DNA from: Oceanihabitans sp. IOP_32
GTDB lineage: Bacteria > Bacteroidota > Bacteroidia > Flavobacteriales > Flavobacteriaceae
Assembly (NCBI RefSeq): GCF_009498295.1
Contig: NZ_CP040813.1
Location: forward strand, 2,735,001 to 2,799,000
DNA: 64,000 nt
Direction of reading: 5' to 3'
A model generated the notes under the pieces. The model did not search any database. It worked only from the letters and a program-made list of their open reading frames with translations, and was not told where the DNA came from. Position 1 is the first letter of the stretch. Every line of letters begins with the position of its first letter. Both the position numbers and the translations under genes were made by a program. Shown here piece by piece: positions 43,630 to 53,116 of this stretch.

Positions 43630-43637
43630 CAAAAGTA
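43630..43637 (-). promoter_or_regulatory. -7 box for fbaA
   Basis: Minus-strand TACTTTTG fits TAnnTTTG, 37 nt before the fbaA ATG. Confidence 0.45.
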
Positions 43638-43740
43638 ATGAATTTTAAATAATTATTTTTATTGTTCGGCTTGAAAGACTTAATCCTAGACTAAAACGAT
43701 GTAGTTTTTTGTTTTTTTACATCTTTTTTACAAGCGTTTA

Positions 43741-43957
43741 ATACCAATTTAGTTTTGAAATGTCGTCTTATTAATTTCAATTATTTTTTGTTCAGATGAG
43801 ATATAAAATCAAAGTATAGCAGCCTGGGTTATGGTTTTATTTTATACCGAAATATGAGCGAAAAAGAACTGCGAAGCACATCATGAACACCTATTTATAA
43901 ATATAGAGAAATGTGAGTAAACGAATTATGGGCGACATGACATGGCTAAGTTGGTAT
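43741..43957. mobile_element. 217-bp element with ATACCAA inverted ends
   Basis: It begins ATACCAATTTAG and ends CTAAGTTGGTAT, inverted repeats matching at 11 of 12 positions. The similarity extends inward, more weakly, through TTTTGAAATGTCG on the left and CGACATGACATGG on the right. No open frame or clear target duplication is seen. The left end matches the palindromic repeat at 36529-36574. It lies in the gap between tamL and fbaA and looks like a small non-coding mobile or REP-derived element. Confidence 0.55.
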
Positions 43958-44062
43958 AAAAGATTTATGAAACCACTTGTAGGTTATTTGAAGATAGCCT
44001 TACTACAAATAGGATTAGATTGTAACTGAGGTGTGTACTGTAAAATTTTGTTTAAGCACTTG

Positions 44063-46615
44063 TTAAAACGGATAGTTTATACCTATATTATATACCGCCT
44101 TGGCGAAGTTATAATCGTTAAACCAACGATTTTGATCTCTGTAAAACGGATCGTAAGTTTTAAAACCGATATCGAATCTGAAAACAAAAAAGCTAAAATC
44201 GTAGCGTAAACCAAAACCAGAGCCAATGGCAATATCTTTTAAAGAGTTAAAATTGGTAAACGTGGCGTCGTTGTCTTCTACATCGTCTAACACGTTCCAA
44301 ATATTTCCTGAATCTATGAATACAGCGCCATGTAATTTTTCGAAAATTTTAAAACGTTGCTCTATACTTAACGCTAACTTTAGGTTGGCTTCATTAAACT
44401 CGTCTGTGGTCTCCGAGCTACCTGGACCTAAACTATAAGCAGTCCAAGCTCGATTATCGTTTACACCTCCAGCAAAAAAACTTTTAGAAAATGGTATGTT
44501 TGACGAGTTTCCATAAGGAATAGCGATACCTAAAAAACTGCGCACCGCTAATACGTTATTTCGACCTAAATCCCAATGCTTAATATAATCAAATTCTGTT
44601 TTTACGTATTGAGAATAGGCCACATTAAACAGCTCATATTGATTGGAATCATTTTTATTAATTCCAAATAGCTTAGAGGCGTTTGCTAGCAAGTTTCCTG
44701 CGGCTTCTATTTTAAAACGGAATATGGAGAAATCATCATCAAATAAATTCTCTCGGTTGTTTTCTGTAAAACTAAAGCTAGTGGAGAAAATTAGGTTGTT
44801 TTCGGTAAGTCGTTTTTTTCGTTCATCAATACTATTTACGGTCTTATACGCTTCAGGATTGTTAGTTTCGAAACTGCTATCGTCTAATACTAAATTAATA
44901 AACTGGTCGGCACTTTCCTGTATTAAAATTTCGTTGTTGTTTTCATCTAGCGTTATAAATTCGGCTGGTGTGTTGTACTGATTAATGGCGATGTTTTCGA
45001 GTGTTTTAAACGTATTTTGATAAATTCCGAAATAATTCGCAATATTCAGGTTTCTAACATATTGTACATTAAATAAATCCAATCTGTTGGTCGCTTTAGA
45101 TGTTGGTTGCCATTTGTAACTAAATGTACCTGTAAAGGTTTGTTTGTCTAAACCTATATTAGTTTGGCTTGTGGCCGATAAACTAATTCTAGTACTTGCT
45201 AGCATGTGTTTAGGAACAATTTTCTCGGTATTAAAGGGTGAAAATAATCGAGGTATCGTTAATTTTAAATCGGCTCCAAACTCATTAATATCAAAAAACT
45301 GGTCGCGTTTGTTCGCAGCATCTTTAGAAGCACCAATAGATGCTATAGCCGATATTTCCAGAGTTTCTGCCCCTCGAAATATATTTCTTATCATTAAGCT
45401 TGGATTTAATGCGAAACCAAAAGATTGTATGTTACTTTGCGATACTTCGGCACTAAAACCTAAACCGAATTTTTTTAGAGGCGCTAAGTTTATATTTGCC
45501 GTTAGGGTAGAATCTGTATTTTCTACATAATTAATATCTGGGTATTTAAAGGTGCGTAATTCGCTTAAATGCCTGTATGTACGCGTACGATCTATGTCTC
45601 TAAAAGCTTTGAATGGGCTTATAAAAACAGCATCTGTTAATGCTTTTGGTCTAAAACGCATTTTATCGTAGCTATATAATTTATACCCATTATAAAGTAA
45701 AGAATCTTGGTAAGCTTTAGTTCTGTTTTCGAAAGCGTAATCGGTTACTATATTTACATTTTTCACCTTATAAATCTTAAAAGGTTGGCGTATGGTGGTA
45801 TCTTGAGTCCGAATCGCTCTGTCTTGAATAATTAGGTTAATGTTGGCTTTTTTATTGGTTTTAACAGTATCTACAGTAAAACGTATATAATCTTGATTGA
45901 AATGGTACACACCAGAGTTTCGCATTTCGGTTGCAATTCTTTCACGCTCCATGCCTAAAACGGGAATATTGTACTGATTGTTTTGTTGTATTAACGATTC
46001 TTTTTTAATGTTTTGGTATAGTGAATCTATTACGGGCGATTTAATACTAACAGTTAGAGAATCGATAATAAATGGTTCTCCGTGTGTCACAAAGTAATCT
46101 ATAGAAGCTCTTTTATTGTCGGTTTTATCGATTTCATAAGCAACATCAACAGCGCTCCAACCATTAAATTTATAATAGGCTTCTAGTCGGTTTGCCGTCT
46201 TTTTTGTTTTTTCTTCATCAACAATAACAGGAGGTTCCCCAGTTTCTTTTAACCAATTATTGAAACCAAGAGCAGTGGCTTTAAGTTTATCCACTTGTTT
46301 TTGAGAGTACCTTCTTTTTAAGCGTTCCCGTTTTTTAGGTTTTTTATCTAACCAAACTTCAAAAATGGAATCTCTGTTTGGGCGTGCTAAATTAAAAATG
46401 TGCAGTCTTAAATTCCCAATTATAGGAAGCTTGCTATTGGTTTTTTGATGTATTAAACTATTTACGGCTTCGGTCTTGTTTTTTTTGTCGTTAACATATA
46501 CCGTGTTTTCTGTAAGTAAATACTCATTGCTAGAAACCCTTTTAACGGTAGTACAAGACGCTAAAAATGCGGTAATACATAGAAATATCGATATTTTATA
46601 GAGGCGTTTCTGCAA
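44063..46615 (-). CDS. tamL: TamL: lipoprotein BamA/TamA-family outer membrane protein
   Basis: An 850-residue Omp85 protein with a lipoprotein signal ('ITAFLASC', lipidated Cys about 21), the mark of TamL, which replaces TamA in Bacteroidota. The N-terminal half holds POTRA-like domains (about 25-380) with 'VAYEIDKTDNKRASIDYFV' and repeated 'KIYKVKNVNIVTDYAF'-type strands. The C-terminal half is a 16-strand barrel ending 'YNIGINYPF', with the lid-lock-like 'FSKSFFAGGVNDNRAWTAY' near 708. It should help insert proteins into the outer membrane or carry lipids with a TamB partner, not present here. It faces away from the divergent TrmH gene across a 200-bp gap. Confidence 0.9.
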   Translation of the reverse strand: MQKRLYKISIFLCITAFLASCTTVKRVSSNEYLLTENTVYVNDKKNKTEAVNSLIHQKTNSKLPIIGNLRLHIFNLARPNRDSIFEVWLDKKPKKRERLKRRYSQKQVDKLKATALGFNNWLKETGEPPVIVDEEKTKKTANRLEAYYKFNGWSAVDVAYEIDKTDNKRASIDYFVTHGEPFIIDSLTVSIKSPVIDSLYQNIKKESLIQQNNQYNIPVLGMERERIATEMRNSGVYHFNQDYIRFTVDTVKTNKKANINLIIQDRAIRTQDTTIRQPFKIYKVKNVNIVTDYAFENRTKAYQDSLLYNGYKLYSYDKMRFRPKALTDAVFISPFKAFRDIDRTRTYRHLSELRTFKYPDINYVENTDSTLTANINLAPLKKFGLGFSAEVSQSNIQSFGFALNPSLMIRNIFRGAETLEISAIASIGASKDAANKRDQFFDINEFGADLKLTIPRLFSPFNTEKIVPKHMLASTRISLSATSQTNIGLDKQTFTGTFSYKWQPTSKATNRLDLFNVQYVRNLNIANYFGIYQNTFKTLENIAINQYNTPAEFITLDENNNEILIQESADQFINLVLDDSSFETNNPEAYKTVNSIDERKKRLTENNLIFSTSFSFTENNRENLFDDDFSIFRFKIEAAGNLLANASKLFGINKNDSNQYELFNVAYSQYVKTEFDYIKHWDLGRNNVLAVRSFLGIAIPYGNSSNIPFSKSFFAGGVNDNRAWTAYSLGPGSSETTDEFNEANLKLALSIEQRFKIFEKLHGAVFIDSGNIWNVLDDVEDNDATFTNFNSLKDIAIGSGFGLRYDFSFFVFRFDIGFKTYDPFYRDQNRWFNDYNFAKAVYNIGINYPF

Positions 46616-46815
46616 TGAAATTAAATTTAATTCAAATTAACGATCAATTGTTAAGAAATGTTGTTCTGACTAACAAAAATAATGGCGCGATATAATATCT
46701 TCAAAAATACATTATTTCTGTAAAAATCTACCTAAATAAATGCAACGAGATGTGACTGTGTTAATATTTTTCATTTCTTTATCAAATTAAAAACTAACAA
46801 TCAAAAAAAGATGGC

Positions 46816-47538
46816 ATGCTCTCTAAAAACCAGATTAAATTAATAGCGCAGTTAAAGCAAAAAAAATATAGAATACAGCAGGGTTTTTTTGTGGTTGAAG
46901 GCTTAAAAACAATCCAAGAACTGCTGCAGTCTAACTTAAAGCTTCATGCATTATATACTACTGAAAGCTTCAATATTGATGCCAAACATGAAGTTTTAAT
47001 TTCCGAAAGAGAACTAAAACGCATTAGTTTTCTTAGCACCCCTAACAAAGCGCTTGCAATTTTCGAAATACCAAAACCAAAACCTGTGAACATTAACGGA
47101 TTAATTGTCGCCCTCGATGCCATTAGAGACCCCGGGAATTTGGGTACAATTATTAGACTTTGTGATTGGTTTGGAATAAAAGATTTGGTTTGTAGTAAAG
47201 AAACGGTTGATTGTTTTAACCCTAAAGTTGTACAGGCGACCATGGGGTCGATAACACGAGTTAATATAAATTATGTGGATTTGGTAGATTTCTTAAAAGA
47301 AACAGATTTACCTGTTTTTGGTGCCTTTATGGACGGTGAAACCATTTACACAAAGCAATTGCCAGAAAAAGGTGTGTTGGTTATGGGAAATGAAGCTAAT
47401 GGGATATCGAAACCTGTTGAAACACTTATAAACGAAAAAATTTCAATCCCCAGATTTGGCGATTTACAAGCTACCGAAAGTTTAAATGTAGCCACAGCAA
47501 CGGCCATTCTGTTAAGCGAGTTTAAGAGGCGAATATAA
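46816..47538 (+). CDS. TrmH/SpoU-family RNA 2'-O-methyltransferase
   Basis: A 240-residue SPOUT methyltransferase. An N-terminal SpoU substrate-binding domain (about 1-90, 'QGFFVVEGLKTIQELL') precedes the knotted SAM domain. Motif 1 is 'ALDAIRDPGNLGTIIRLCDW' (about 99-118), motif 2 'LVMGNEANGIS' (about 192) and motif 3 'IPRFGDLQATESLNVATATA' (about 214). The target is probably 23S rRNA or tRNA ribose, by analogy with RlmB/TrmH; the exact site is unknown. It converges on porT with a 16-bp gap and starts opposite tamL. Confidence 0.92.
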   Translation: MLSKNQIKLIAQLKQKKYRIQQGFFVVEGLKTIQELLQSNLKLHALYTTESFNIDAKHEVLISERELKRISFLSTPNKALAIFEIPKPKPVNINGLIVALDAIRDPGNLGTIIRLCDWFGIKDLVCSKETVDCFNPKVVQATMGSITRVNINYVDLVDFLKETDLPVFGAFMDGETIYTKQLPEKGVLVMGNEANGISKPVETLINEKISIPRFGDLQATESLNVATATAILLSEFKRRI

Positions 47539-47554
47539 GATTTAAAATATAATT

Positions 47555-48286
47555 TTATTGAAACGTGAAATTAATAAAAATCCCACGTGTTTTCATGCTG
47601 GCAACATTACCAGTCCAAGGACTATTAGGGTCTTCGTCTCTAATAAGCTCATCGTTAATGGCAAAAAGACCTCGAATGGACGGCGTAAATTTAAAATTGT
47701 ATAGGTATAGATCTATACCGAAACCCAGTTCGTAAAAAAACATGTTTTTTTTAGTTCTAAATTGTCCGTTGCTATTATCGTCTGGGTTATTTTCGTTACT
47801 CGATAAATTTAAAGCCGTAGAAAATCCGCCAACAATAAAAGGTTTGAAATTATTAATACGCTTTGTGGAGAATTTTACTAATAACGGAATGTGTATATAA
47901 GTAGATTTAACTTCCCTGGTTAAATCTGAATTATTTAAATCTGGAAAACCAGTAAAATAAGTTTGACTGTAATACAACTCACGATTGGTTATAATTAAAC
48001 CAGGCTCTAAACGAAAATCTATAAAATCATTGAGTCTTAAATTTCCAATGAGACCGACACTAAAACCAGCGCTTTTTTTTACGTATATGTCGCGTAAATC
48101 CTCGTTGTAATCAAAATTAAAATCGTAGCTGTTTATCCCTAAAAAATATCCCCAACGCAATAAGTTGTTGTCTGTGCTTCCTCTTCCTGAATTGGCATCG
48201 TAGGTTACTTTTTCTCTATTAAAAAGCTGCGCATTACAAGTATGTACAGACAAAAAGAATATAAATAATAGGCTAAGGTATTTCAT
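47555..48286 (-). CDS. porT: Type IX secretion / gliding protein PorT (SprT)
   Basis: A 243-residue outer-membrane-associated beta-barrel protein with a signal peptide (about 1-19, ending 'VHTCNAQ'). Strands such as 'LRWGYFLGINSYDFNFDYN', 'FIDFRLEPGLIITNRELYY' and 'IPLLVKFSTKRINNFKPFIV' follow the PorT-family pattern, and the chain ends in aromatic 'FINFTFQ'. PorT is required for type IX secretion and, in gliding species, motility. PorT-family barrels are numerous, so the specific T9SS role rests on its place 2 bp after ubiE in an apparent operon, which I recall as the usual flavobacterial location. Confidence 0.82.
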   Translation of the reverse strand: MKYLSLLFIFFLSVHTCNAQLFNREKVTYDANSGRGSTDNNLLRWGYFLGINSYDFNFDYNEDLRDIYVKKSAGFSVGLIGNLRLNDFIDFRLEPGLIITNRELYYSQTYFTGFPDLNNSDLTREVKSTYIHIPLLVKFSTKRINNFKPFIVGGFSTALNLSSNENNPDDNSNGQFRTKKNMFFYELGFGIDLYLYNFKFTPSIRGLFAINDELIRDEDPNSPWTGNVASMKTRGIFINFTFQ

Positions 48287-48288
48287 TT

Positions 48289-49017
48289 TTATTGTTTTGA
48301 TGCTGTGTAGATCGTTGCCACGCCAAAAGTTTGTGGTAAATCTGTAACATTAATAAACCCGGTTTTTCTTAAAATATTGTTTAACGCTTCGCCGTAAGGG
48401 AAAGCAGATGCCGATTCGCATAAATATTTATAAGCACTTTTGTCTTTAGAAAAGATGCTACCAATAACAGGTAAAATGTTTTTAGTGTAAAAATTATAGC
48501 CTTGTTTATAAGGCGTTTTATTGGGCACAGAGGTTTCTAAAATTACAAAAAGACCATTTGGCTTTAATACGCGAAGTATTTCTTGTAAGCCTTTTTCAAG
48601 CGTTTCAAAATTTCGAACACCAAAGGCCACCGTTATGGCATCAAAAGTATTGTCCTTAAAAGGTATGTTTTCAGAGTCACCCAAAACCATCTCTATTTTT
48701 TGCTGTAAATTTTTAGTCTTTATCTTTTCTTTACCAATCTCTAACATCCCGCTACTAATGTCTAAGCCCACAATTTTACTAGCATTCGTTTCGGCAAGAT
48801 TGATGGCTAAATCTCCCGTTCCTGTGGCAATATCTAAAATGGTATCGGGATTTTTCTCGGCAACAAGAGCAACTACTTTTTTACGCCATTTTATATCAAT
48901 ACCAAAGGAAATAACACGGTTTAAACCATCGTAATCACCAGAAATGGTGTCGAACATTTTTGTGACTTGTTCTTTTTTTCCTAAGGTACTCTCTTTATAA
49001 GGTTTTATTTTCGACAA
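48289..49017 (-). CDS. ubiE: Menaquinone/ubiquinone biosynthesis methyltransferase UbiE/MenG
   Basis: About 242 residues. It methylates demethylmenaquinol, the last step of menaquinone synthesis. The SAM site is '[17 protein letters not shown]', followed by '[18 protein letters not shown]', '[19 protein letters not shown]' and '[12 protein letters not shown]', the UbiE signatures. I place the start at TTG 49017, giving '[18 protein letters not shown]', the usual flavobacterial N-terminus; the longer frame to 49065 would run through the promoter. It leads a two-gene operon with porT (2-bp gap). Confidence 0.93.
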   Translation of the reverse strand: MSKIKPYKESTLGKKEQVTKMFDTISGDYDGLNRVISFGIDIKWRKKVVALVAEKNPDTILDIATGTGDLAINLAETNASKIVGLDISSGMLEIGKEKIKTKNLQQKIEMVLGDSENIPFKDNTFDAITVAFGVRNFETLEKGLQEILRVLKPNGLFVILETSVPNKTPYKQGYNFYTKNILPVIGSIFSKDKSAYKYLCESASAFPYGEALNNILRKTGFINVTDLPQTFGVATIYTASKQ

Positions 49018-49033
49018 ATCTATAATTTTTATA

Positions 49034-49065
49034 CAAAGATAATCTTTTACAAAAGCATTATGCAA
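49034..49065 (-). promoter_or_regulatory. Promoter of ubiE-porT
   Basis: Minus-strand TTG (49065-49063) and TATCTTTG (49041-49034) are separated by 21 nt. The box ends 16 nt before the TTG start at 49017, which supports that start. Confidence 0.6.
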
Positions 49066-49120
49066 CAGCTAAGCAAATATTATATTGCTATTTATTAAGG
49101 TGTCAATATTATTTTTATAG

Positions 49121-49128
49121 TATCTTTG
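49121..49128 (+). promoter_or_regulatory. -7 box for trkA
   Basis: TATCTTTG, identical to the ubiE box, lies 25 nt before the trkA ATG. Together they form a back-to-back promoter pair in the 49018-49153 gap. Confidence 0.55.
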
Positions 49129-49153
49129 TTATACTTTTTATGATACACAAATA

Positions 49154-50503
49154 ATGAAGATAATTATTGCTGGAGCAGGTGAAGTTGGATTTCATTTGGC
49201 AAAATTATTGTCTTACGAATCTCAAGAAATAACTTTAATAGACACTAATAAAGAAAGTCTCGCTTATGCCGATACACATCTGGACATAAAAGTTATTAAA
49301 GGTGATGCCACATCCATAGCTATTTTAAAAGACGCTCGCGTAGACAGTAGTGATTTGTTAATTAGCGTGACCTCCTCAGAAACGACTAATATTACCGTTT
49401 GCGTTTTAGCGAAACAATTAGGTTCTAAACGCACTATTGCAAGAATTTCGAATACCGAATTTATTAATCATAAAGATGAAGTTGGTTTTATTAAATTTGG
49501 AATTGACGAGCTTATATCTCCAGAAGCCTTGGCCGCTTCAGAAATTCAATTATCGCTAAAAACCTCTTCATTTGATGATAATTATGAGTTTGAAGAGGGC
49601 GCGTTAACGATGGCCGGTTTAACCTTGTCTAAAGAAGCCTCTTTTGTTGGAAAAAAGGTAAAGCAAGCGGCTTCAATTTTTCCGGAAATTCATTTTATGC
49701 CCATCGCCATACAACGCTCAGGAACGCATACTACAATTATTCCTAGAGGAAACACCTTGTTTAAAGAGGGCGATAATGTGGTGTTTATAACCTCTGAAGG
49801 TGGTGCAGAAGAGCTTTGTAAACTTACAGGAAAGGTAACCCGCGAGATAAAAAACGTTATGATTCTTGGCGGGAGTCAAATTGGTTACAAAACGGGAAGA
49901 GATTTATGTAAAAAAGGCTATAAAGTTAAGCTTTTAGAGAAAAATAAAGAACGAGCTTTCGATATTGCCGACGCCTTACCAAATGTATTGGTAATTAATA
50001 CCGACGGAAGGAATGTGGATATTTTAGAGGAAGAAAATATTGGTGCTATGGATGCTTTTATTGCTGTGGGCGATAATTCTGAAACCAATATTATATCTTG
50101 TTTGGTCGCCAAGTCTAAAGGTGTAAAAAAAACGATCGCTTTAGTTGAAAATATGGATTATTTTGAGTTGTCTCAATCCATTGGTATTGATACCTTAATT
50201 AACAAAAAATTATTGGCTGCAAATAATATTTTTAGATACATACGAAAAGGCGAAGTCGTTGCCATGACCAAATTAAATAACATGAATGCCGAGTTATTGG
50301 AATTTGAAGTTAAGGAAACCTCTGTGATATGTAATAAAGTTATTAAAGACATTGATTTTCCTCGCTCAGCAATTATTGGCGGTGTTATTAGAGCAGGAGA
50401 GGGGTTAATTGCCCTAGGAGATTTTAAAATACAAAAAGGCGATCGCGTTGTGGTATGTAGTTTACTTAAATCTATAAAGAGTGTTGAAAAACTATTCCTC
50501 TAA
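49154..50503 (+). CDS. trkA: Trk system potassium transporter TrkA
   Basis: A 449-residue cytoplasmic regulatory subunit with two RCK modules. The first begins 'IIIAGAGEVGFHLAKLL' (GxGxxG, about 2-18), with an acidic 'LIDTNKESLAYA' strand that binds NAD-type nucleotides and a TrkA_C domain near 135-215. The second begins 'VMILGGSQIGYKTGRDL' (about 235-251), with 'LLEKNKERAFDIA' and a last TrkA_C domain near 370-449. TrkA gates TrkH in response to nucleotides. It is 12 bp from trkH, so the pair is an operon. Confidence 0.95.
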   Translation: MKIIIAGAGEVGFHLAKLLSYESQEITLIDTNKESLAYADTHLDIKVIKGDATSIAILKDARVDSSDLLISVTSSETTNITVCVLAKQLGSKRTIARISNTEFINHKDEVGFIKFGIDELISPEALAASEIQLSLKTSSFDDNYEFEEGALTMAGLTLSKEASFVGKKVKQAASIFPEIHFMPIAIQRSGTHTTIIPRGNTLFKEGDNVVFITSEGGAEELCKLTGKVTREIKNVMILGGSQIGYKTGRDLCKKGYKVKLLEKNKERAFDIADALPNVLVINTDGRNVDILEEENIGAMDAFIAVGDNSETNIISCLVAKSKGVKKTIALVENMDYFELSQSIGIDTLINKKLLAANNIFRYIRKGEVVAMTKLNNMNAELLEFEVKETSVICNKVIKDIDFPRSAIIGGVIRAGEGLIALGDFKIQKGDRVVVCSLLKSIKSVEKLFL

Positions 50504-50515
50504 TAAAGCGTTTTA

Positions 50516-52009
50516 ATGAAGCTGAACTATAAAATTATTTTTCATTTTTTTGGCTTACTTTTATTATTTAGTGGTGGGTTTATGTTACTCGCAACACTAA
50601 TTAGCCTTGTCTATAACGACGGTGTTACGCAGGAGCTATTTTCTGCGGGTCTTGTTACGCTTATAGCTGGTGGCGTAGTCATGCTTTTTACCAAACGTCA
50701 CAGAAAAGAAATGAATAAACGCGAAGGTTATATTGTGGTAACTTTCGGATGGATTATTATGGCCTTATCTGGTACACTACCATATATTTTTACTGCAAGT
50801 ATTCCCAGTTTCACCAACGCTTTTTTCGAGACTATGTCTGGTTTTACTACTACAGGTGCCACCATTTTAAATGATATTGAAGCGGTCCCAAAGGGCGTGT
50901 TGTTTTGGCGTAGTTTAACCCATTGGATTGGCGGAATGGGTATTATTGTACTGGCCATTGCTATTTTGCCATTACTAGGCATAGGAGGGATGCAATTATT
51001 TGCTGCTGAAGCTCCAGGGCCAAACGCCGATAAATTACACCCGAGAATTACCGATACGGCGAAGCGTTTATGGCTTATTTATTTTGCCTATACAGCTGCC
51101 GAAACTATATTGTTACAAGTAGCAGGCATGTCGTTTTTCGATGCTGTTAACCATGCCTTATCCACCTTGTCAACAGGTGGTTTTTCTACAAAAAATGCAA
51201 GTGTGGCACATTGGAACAACCAACCTATTATTCAATATATTATTATTGTTTTTATGTTTTTGGCAGGCACAAATTTCGTGCTTAGCTATTTTGCTTTTAA
51301 AGGGAAGTTTCAAAAAATATTGCACGACGAAGAGTTTAAACTCTATTTTAAGTTTATAGCTATTTTTACAGCTATAGCCGCACTTATTATTTATTTTAAG
51401 GCCGATGTTTCGGTGTCATCTATTGCACATCCCATGGTGTGGGGAGAGGCTGAAAGTGCTTTTAGGCATGGTTTGTTTCAAGTTATCTCGGTAATAACAA
51501 CAACAGGTTTTGTAACCGCAGATTTCACCTTGTGGACGCCTTTTTTGGTGGTGCTCTTTTTTGGTCTTATGTTTTTAGGAGGTTCGGCAGGGAGCACATC
51601 GGGAGGTGTAAAAGTGGTACGGCATTTATTGCTCATTAAAAACGGCTTTTTAGAATTTAAACGCACCTTGCATCCCAATGCGATTGTACCGGTGCGCTAT
51701 AATACCAAATCCATTTCTGGCGATATTGTATTTAATGTATTGGGCTTTTTTATTTTGTATTTGTTGTCCTTTATAATTGGGGCTTTAGGGTTTTCTTTAT
51801 TAGAGATCGATTTTCAATCTTCTATTGGCTTGGCGGCGTCAAGTTTAGGAAACGTGGGGCCAGCTTTGGGTGATTTTGGTCCTGTTAACAACTATGCAAA
51901 TCTGCCAAGTGTTGGTAAATGGTGGTGTAGCTTTTTAATGCTTATTGGTCGTTTAGAACTCTTTACGGTGCTTATTTTATTTACGCCTTTCTTTTGGCGG
52001 AATAGGTAG
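50516..52009 (+). CDS. trkH: TrkH-family potassium uptake protein
   Basis: A 497-residue membrane channel subunit with about ten helices. Selectivity-filter P-loops with the TrkH Gly signature appear near 'TMSGFTTTGATIL' (about 105), 'ALSTLSTGGFST' (about 214), 'VISVITTTGFVTADF' (about 324) and 'AASSLGNVGPALGDFG' (about 440). The strongly conserved 'HWIGGMGIIVLAIAILPLLG' lies around 136-155, and 'LGGSAGSTSGGVKVVRHLLL' around 353-372. It mediates K+ entry under TrkA control. It follows trkA in the same operon. Confidence 0.95.
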   Translation: MKLNYKIIFHFFGLLLLFSGGFMLLATLISLVYNDGVTQELFSAGLVTLIAGGVVMLFTKRHRKEMNKREGYIVVTFGWIIMALSGTLPYIFTASIPSFTNAFFETMSGFTTTGATILNDIEAVPKGVLFWRSLTHWIGGMGIIVLAIAILPLLGIGGMQLFAAEAPGPNADKLHPRITDTAKRLWLIYFAYTAAETILLQVAGMSFFDAVNHALSTLSTGGFSTKNASVAHWNNQPIIQYIIIVFMFLAGTNFVLSYFAFKGKFQKILHDEEFKLYFKFIAIFTAIAALIIYFKADVSVSSIAHPMVWGEAESAFRHGLFQVISVITTTGFVTADFTLWTPFLVVLFFGLMFLGGSAGSTSGGVKVVRHLLLIKNGFLEFKRTLHPNAIVPVRYNTKSISGDIVFNVLGFFILYLLSFIIGALGFSLLEIDFQSSIGLAASSLGNVGPALGDFGPVNNYANLPSVGKWWCSFLMLIGRLELFTVLILFTPFFWRNR

Positions 52010-52340
52010 GCTGTCTTGGTGTTTTTTTACTTAATATCTATTTCATTTAAATATGAAAATCGTTTGTTTTAGTTGTTATGCCGATGATGATTCTGTAATA
52101 AAAATTGATATTCAAGCAATGCATTGAGGGATGCTGGAATAATGGAAGTATTAATTTAATGTAGTTTAGTTTTATTGGCACGAGCGTGTCGCTCGCGCCA
52201 GTGGGTTGGCAATCTATGTAGGATAAAGATATACTGGAGTTCTATTCTTTTTTTTTGAATTCAGCAAAGACAACAAGCTAAACCTATGACATGGTTAGAT
52301 TTAGTGTATCCTAAATTTCTTTATGTCAGCATTATTGTTT
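52010..52340. repeat. Intergenic gap with one REP-type hairpin
   Basis: The gap has no gene. At 52176-52200 TGGC-A-CGAGCG pairs with CGCTCG-C-GCCA around a TGT loop (10 of 11 positions), a GC-rich REP-like hairpin that stands out from its AT-rich surroundings. It lies past trkH and could protect or end its transcript. Confidence 0.55.
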
Positions 52341-52733
52341 TTACTGTTTTGTAAAAACACTATCTGAGGGAGAATTTAGCCAACGAATCTCAGTATTAGA
52401 AACTTTTTCAAAATTATAAGTTTGGATAGAAGAGCCAATTGTTACTTCGATAGAATAATTAGAATCACTTATTTCCTGTGTCACATTAGTAGTTATTTCA
52501 GAACCTTCATATAGTTCTAGAGTATCTTTATGACAAGTTGCAGAGGTTAAGGCTATCAAACAAAAATCATTGGAAGAGAATTTATAGCCACTTGAAACAG
52601 GACTTCCTTCAAGCAACCATGTTCCCTGAATCCATGAAGGTGGCGTTATTTGATTTGCTTTATTACCGTCGTCAGAAGAAGAACAAGAGATTAATCCAAT
52701 AAATAAAAGAGATAAAAGTAAGATTTTTTTCAT
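52341..52733 (-). CDS. Small hypothetical lipoprotein
   Basis: A 130-residue protein with a lipoprotein signal ('LLFIGLISC', lipidated Cys17) followed by a Ser/Asp linker 'SSSDDGN', typical of surface-exposed Bacteroidota lipoproteins. The mature part has 'PPSWIQGTWLLEGSP' near residue 31, like the entry of lipocalin-type lipoproteins, and two Cys (about 58 and 67) that could form a disulfide. I do not recognise a family. It lies downstream of aspC but beyond its terminator, so it needs its own promoter; none is clear. Confidence 0.7.
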   Translation of the reverse strand: MKKILLLSLLFIGLISCSSSDDGNKANQITPPSWIQGTWLLEGSPVSSGYKFSSNDFCLIALTSATCHKDTLELYEGSEITTNVTQEISDSNYSIEVTIGSSIQTYNFEKVSNTEIRWLNSPSDSVFTKQ

Positions 52734-52822
52734 AATAAAAATATTTGTGTTTAAATTGGTTTCTTAAGATTAGCTACAAACATATACAAAAAAGCTTACA
52801 AATTAATATTAATATTAAAAAC

Positions 52823-52862
52823 AAAAAAAAACCAGTTAATTCATTAAAAACTAACTGGTTTT
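52823..52862 (-). terminator. aspC terminator, displaced by a MITE
   Basis: Minus strand: AAAACCAGTTA (52862-52852) pairs with TAACTGGTTTT (52838-52828), an 11-bp stem with a 13-nt loop and a T tail (complement of 52823-52831). It is now about 255 bp past the aspC stop; removing the MITE and one target copy would put it about 20 bp away. Confidence 0.78.
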
Positions 52863-52866
52863 ATAT

Positions 52867-53108
52867 ATTTCAATTCATTAATGTCCGACAAAAGACATAA
52901 GACCGCTTCGCTAATAGACATAAGAACCAAGACTTGATTCTAACTAACTGATAAACAGAAGTACTTTAAATTAACAAAATAGCTCCTTTAAATCCTAATA
53001 ATTATTTCAAATAAGCAAGGTGACATTTTAAAAAATGTGCAAAGTTCTTAATTTTAAAAGGATTGACAGCATTTTAATATTTTTAATCGGACACTAGTGA
53101 TTTCAATT
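52867..53108. mobile_element. 224-bp MITE-like element, copy 2, with perfect 9-bp target duplication
   Basis: The element proper is 52876-53099, with ends CATTAATGTCCGA and TCGGACACTAGTG. It is flanked by identical ATTTCAATT on both sides (52867-52875 and 53100-53108). It matches copy 1 (11454-11677) at 217 of 224 positions with no gaps. No transposase or long frame is present. It separates aspC from its terminator. The perfect duplication suggests it is the younger of the two insertions. Confidence 0.88.
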
Positions 53109-53116
53109 ATTACAGT

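Noticed and set aside
38327-49017. A novel multi-gene system in the long minus-strand run
   Set aside because: All genes are recognisable housekeeping functions (pnp, rpsO, accD, fbaA, tamL, porT, ubiE) in common flavobacterial arrangements.
49018-49065. Longer ubiE beginning at 49065
   Set aside because: The extra codons cover the -33 and -7 boxes; the TTG at 49017 gives the expected N-terminus.
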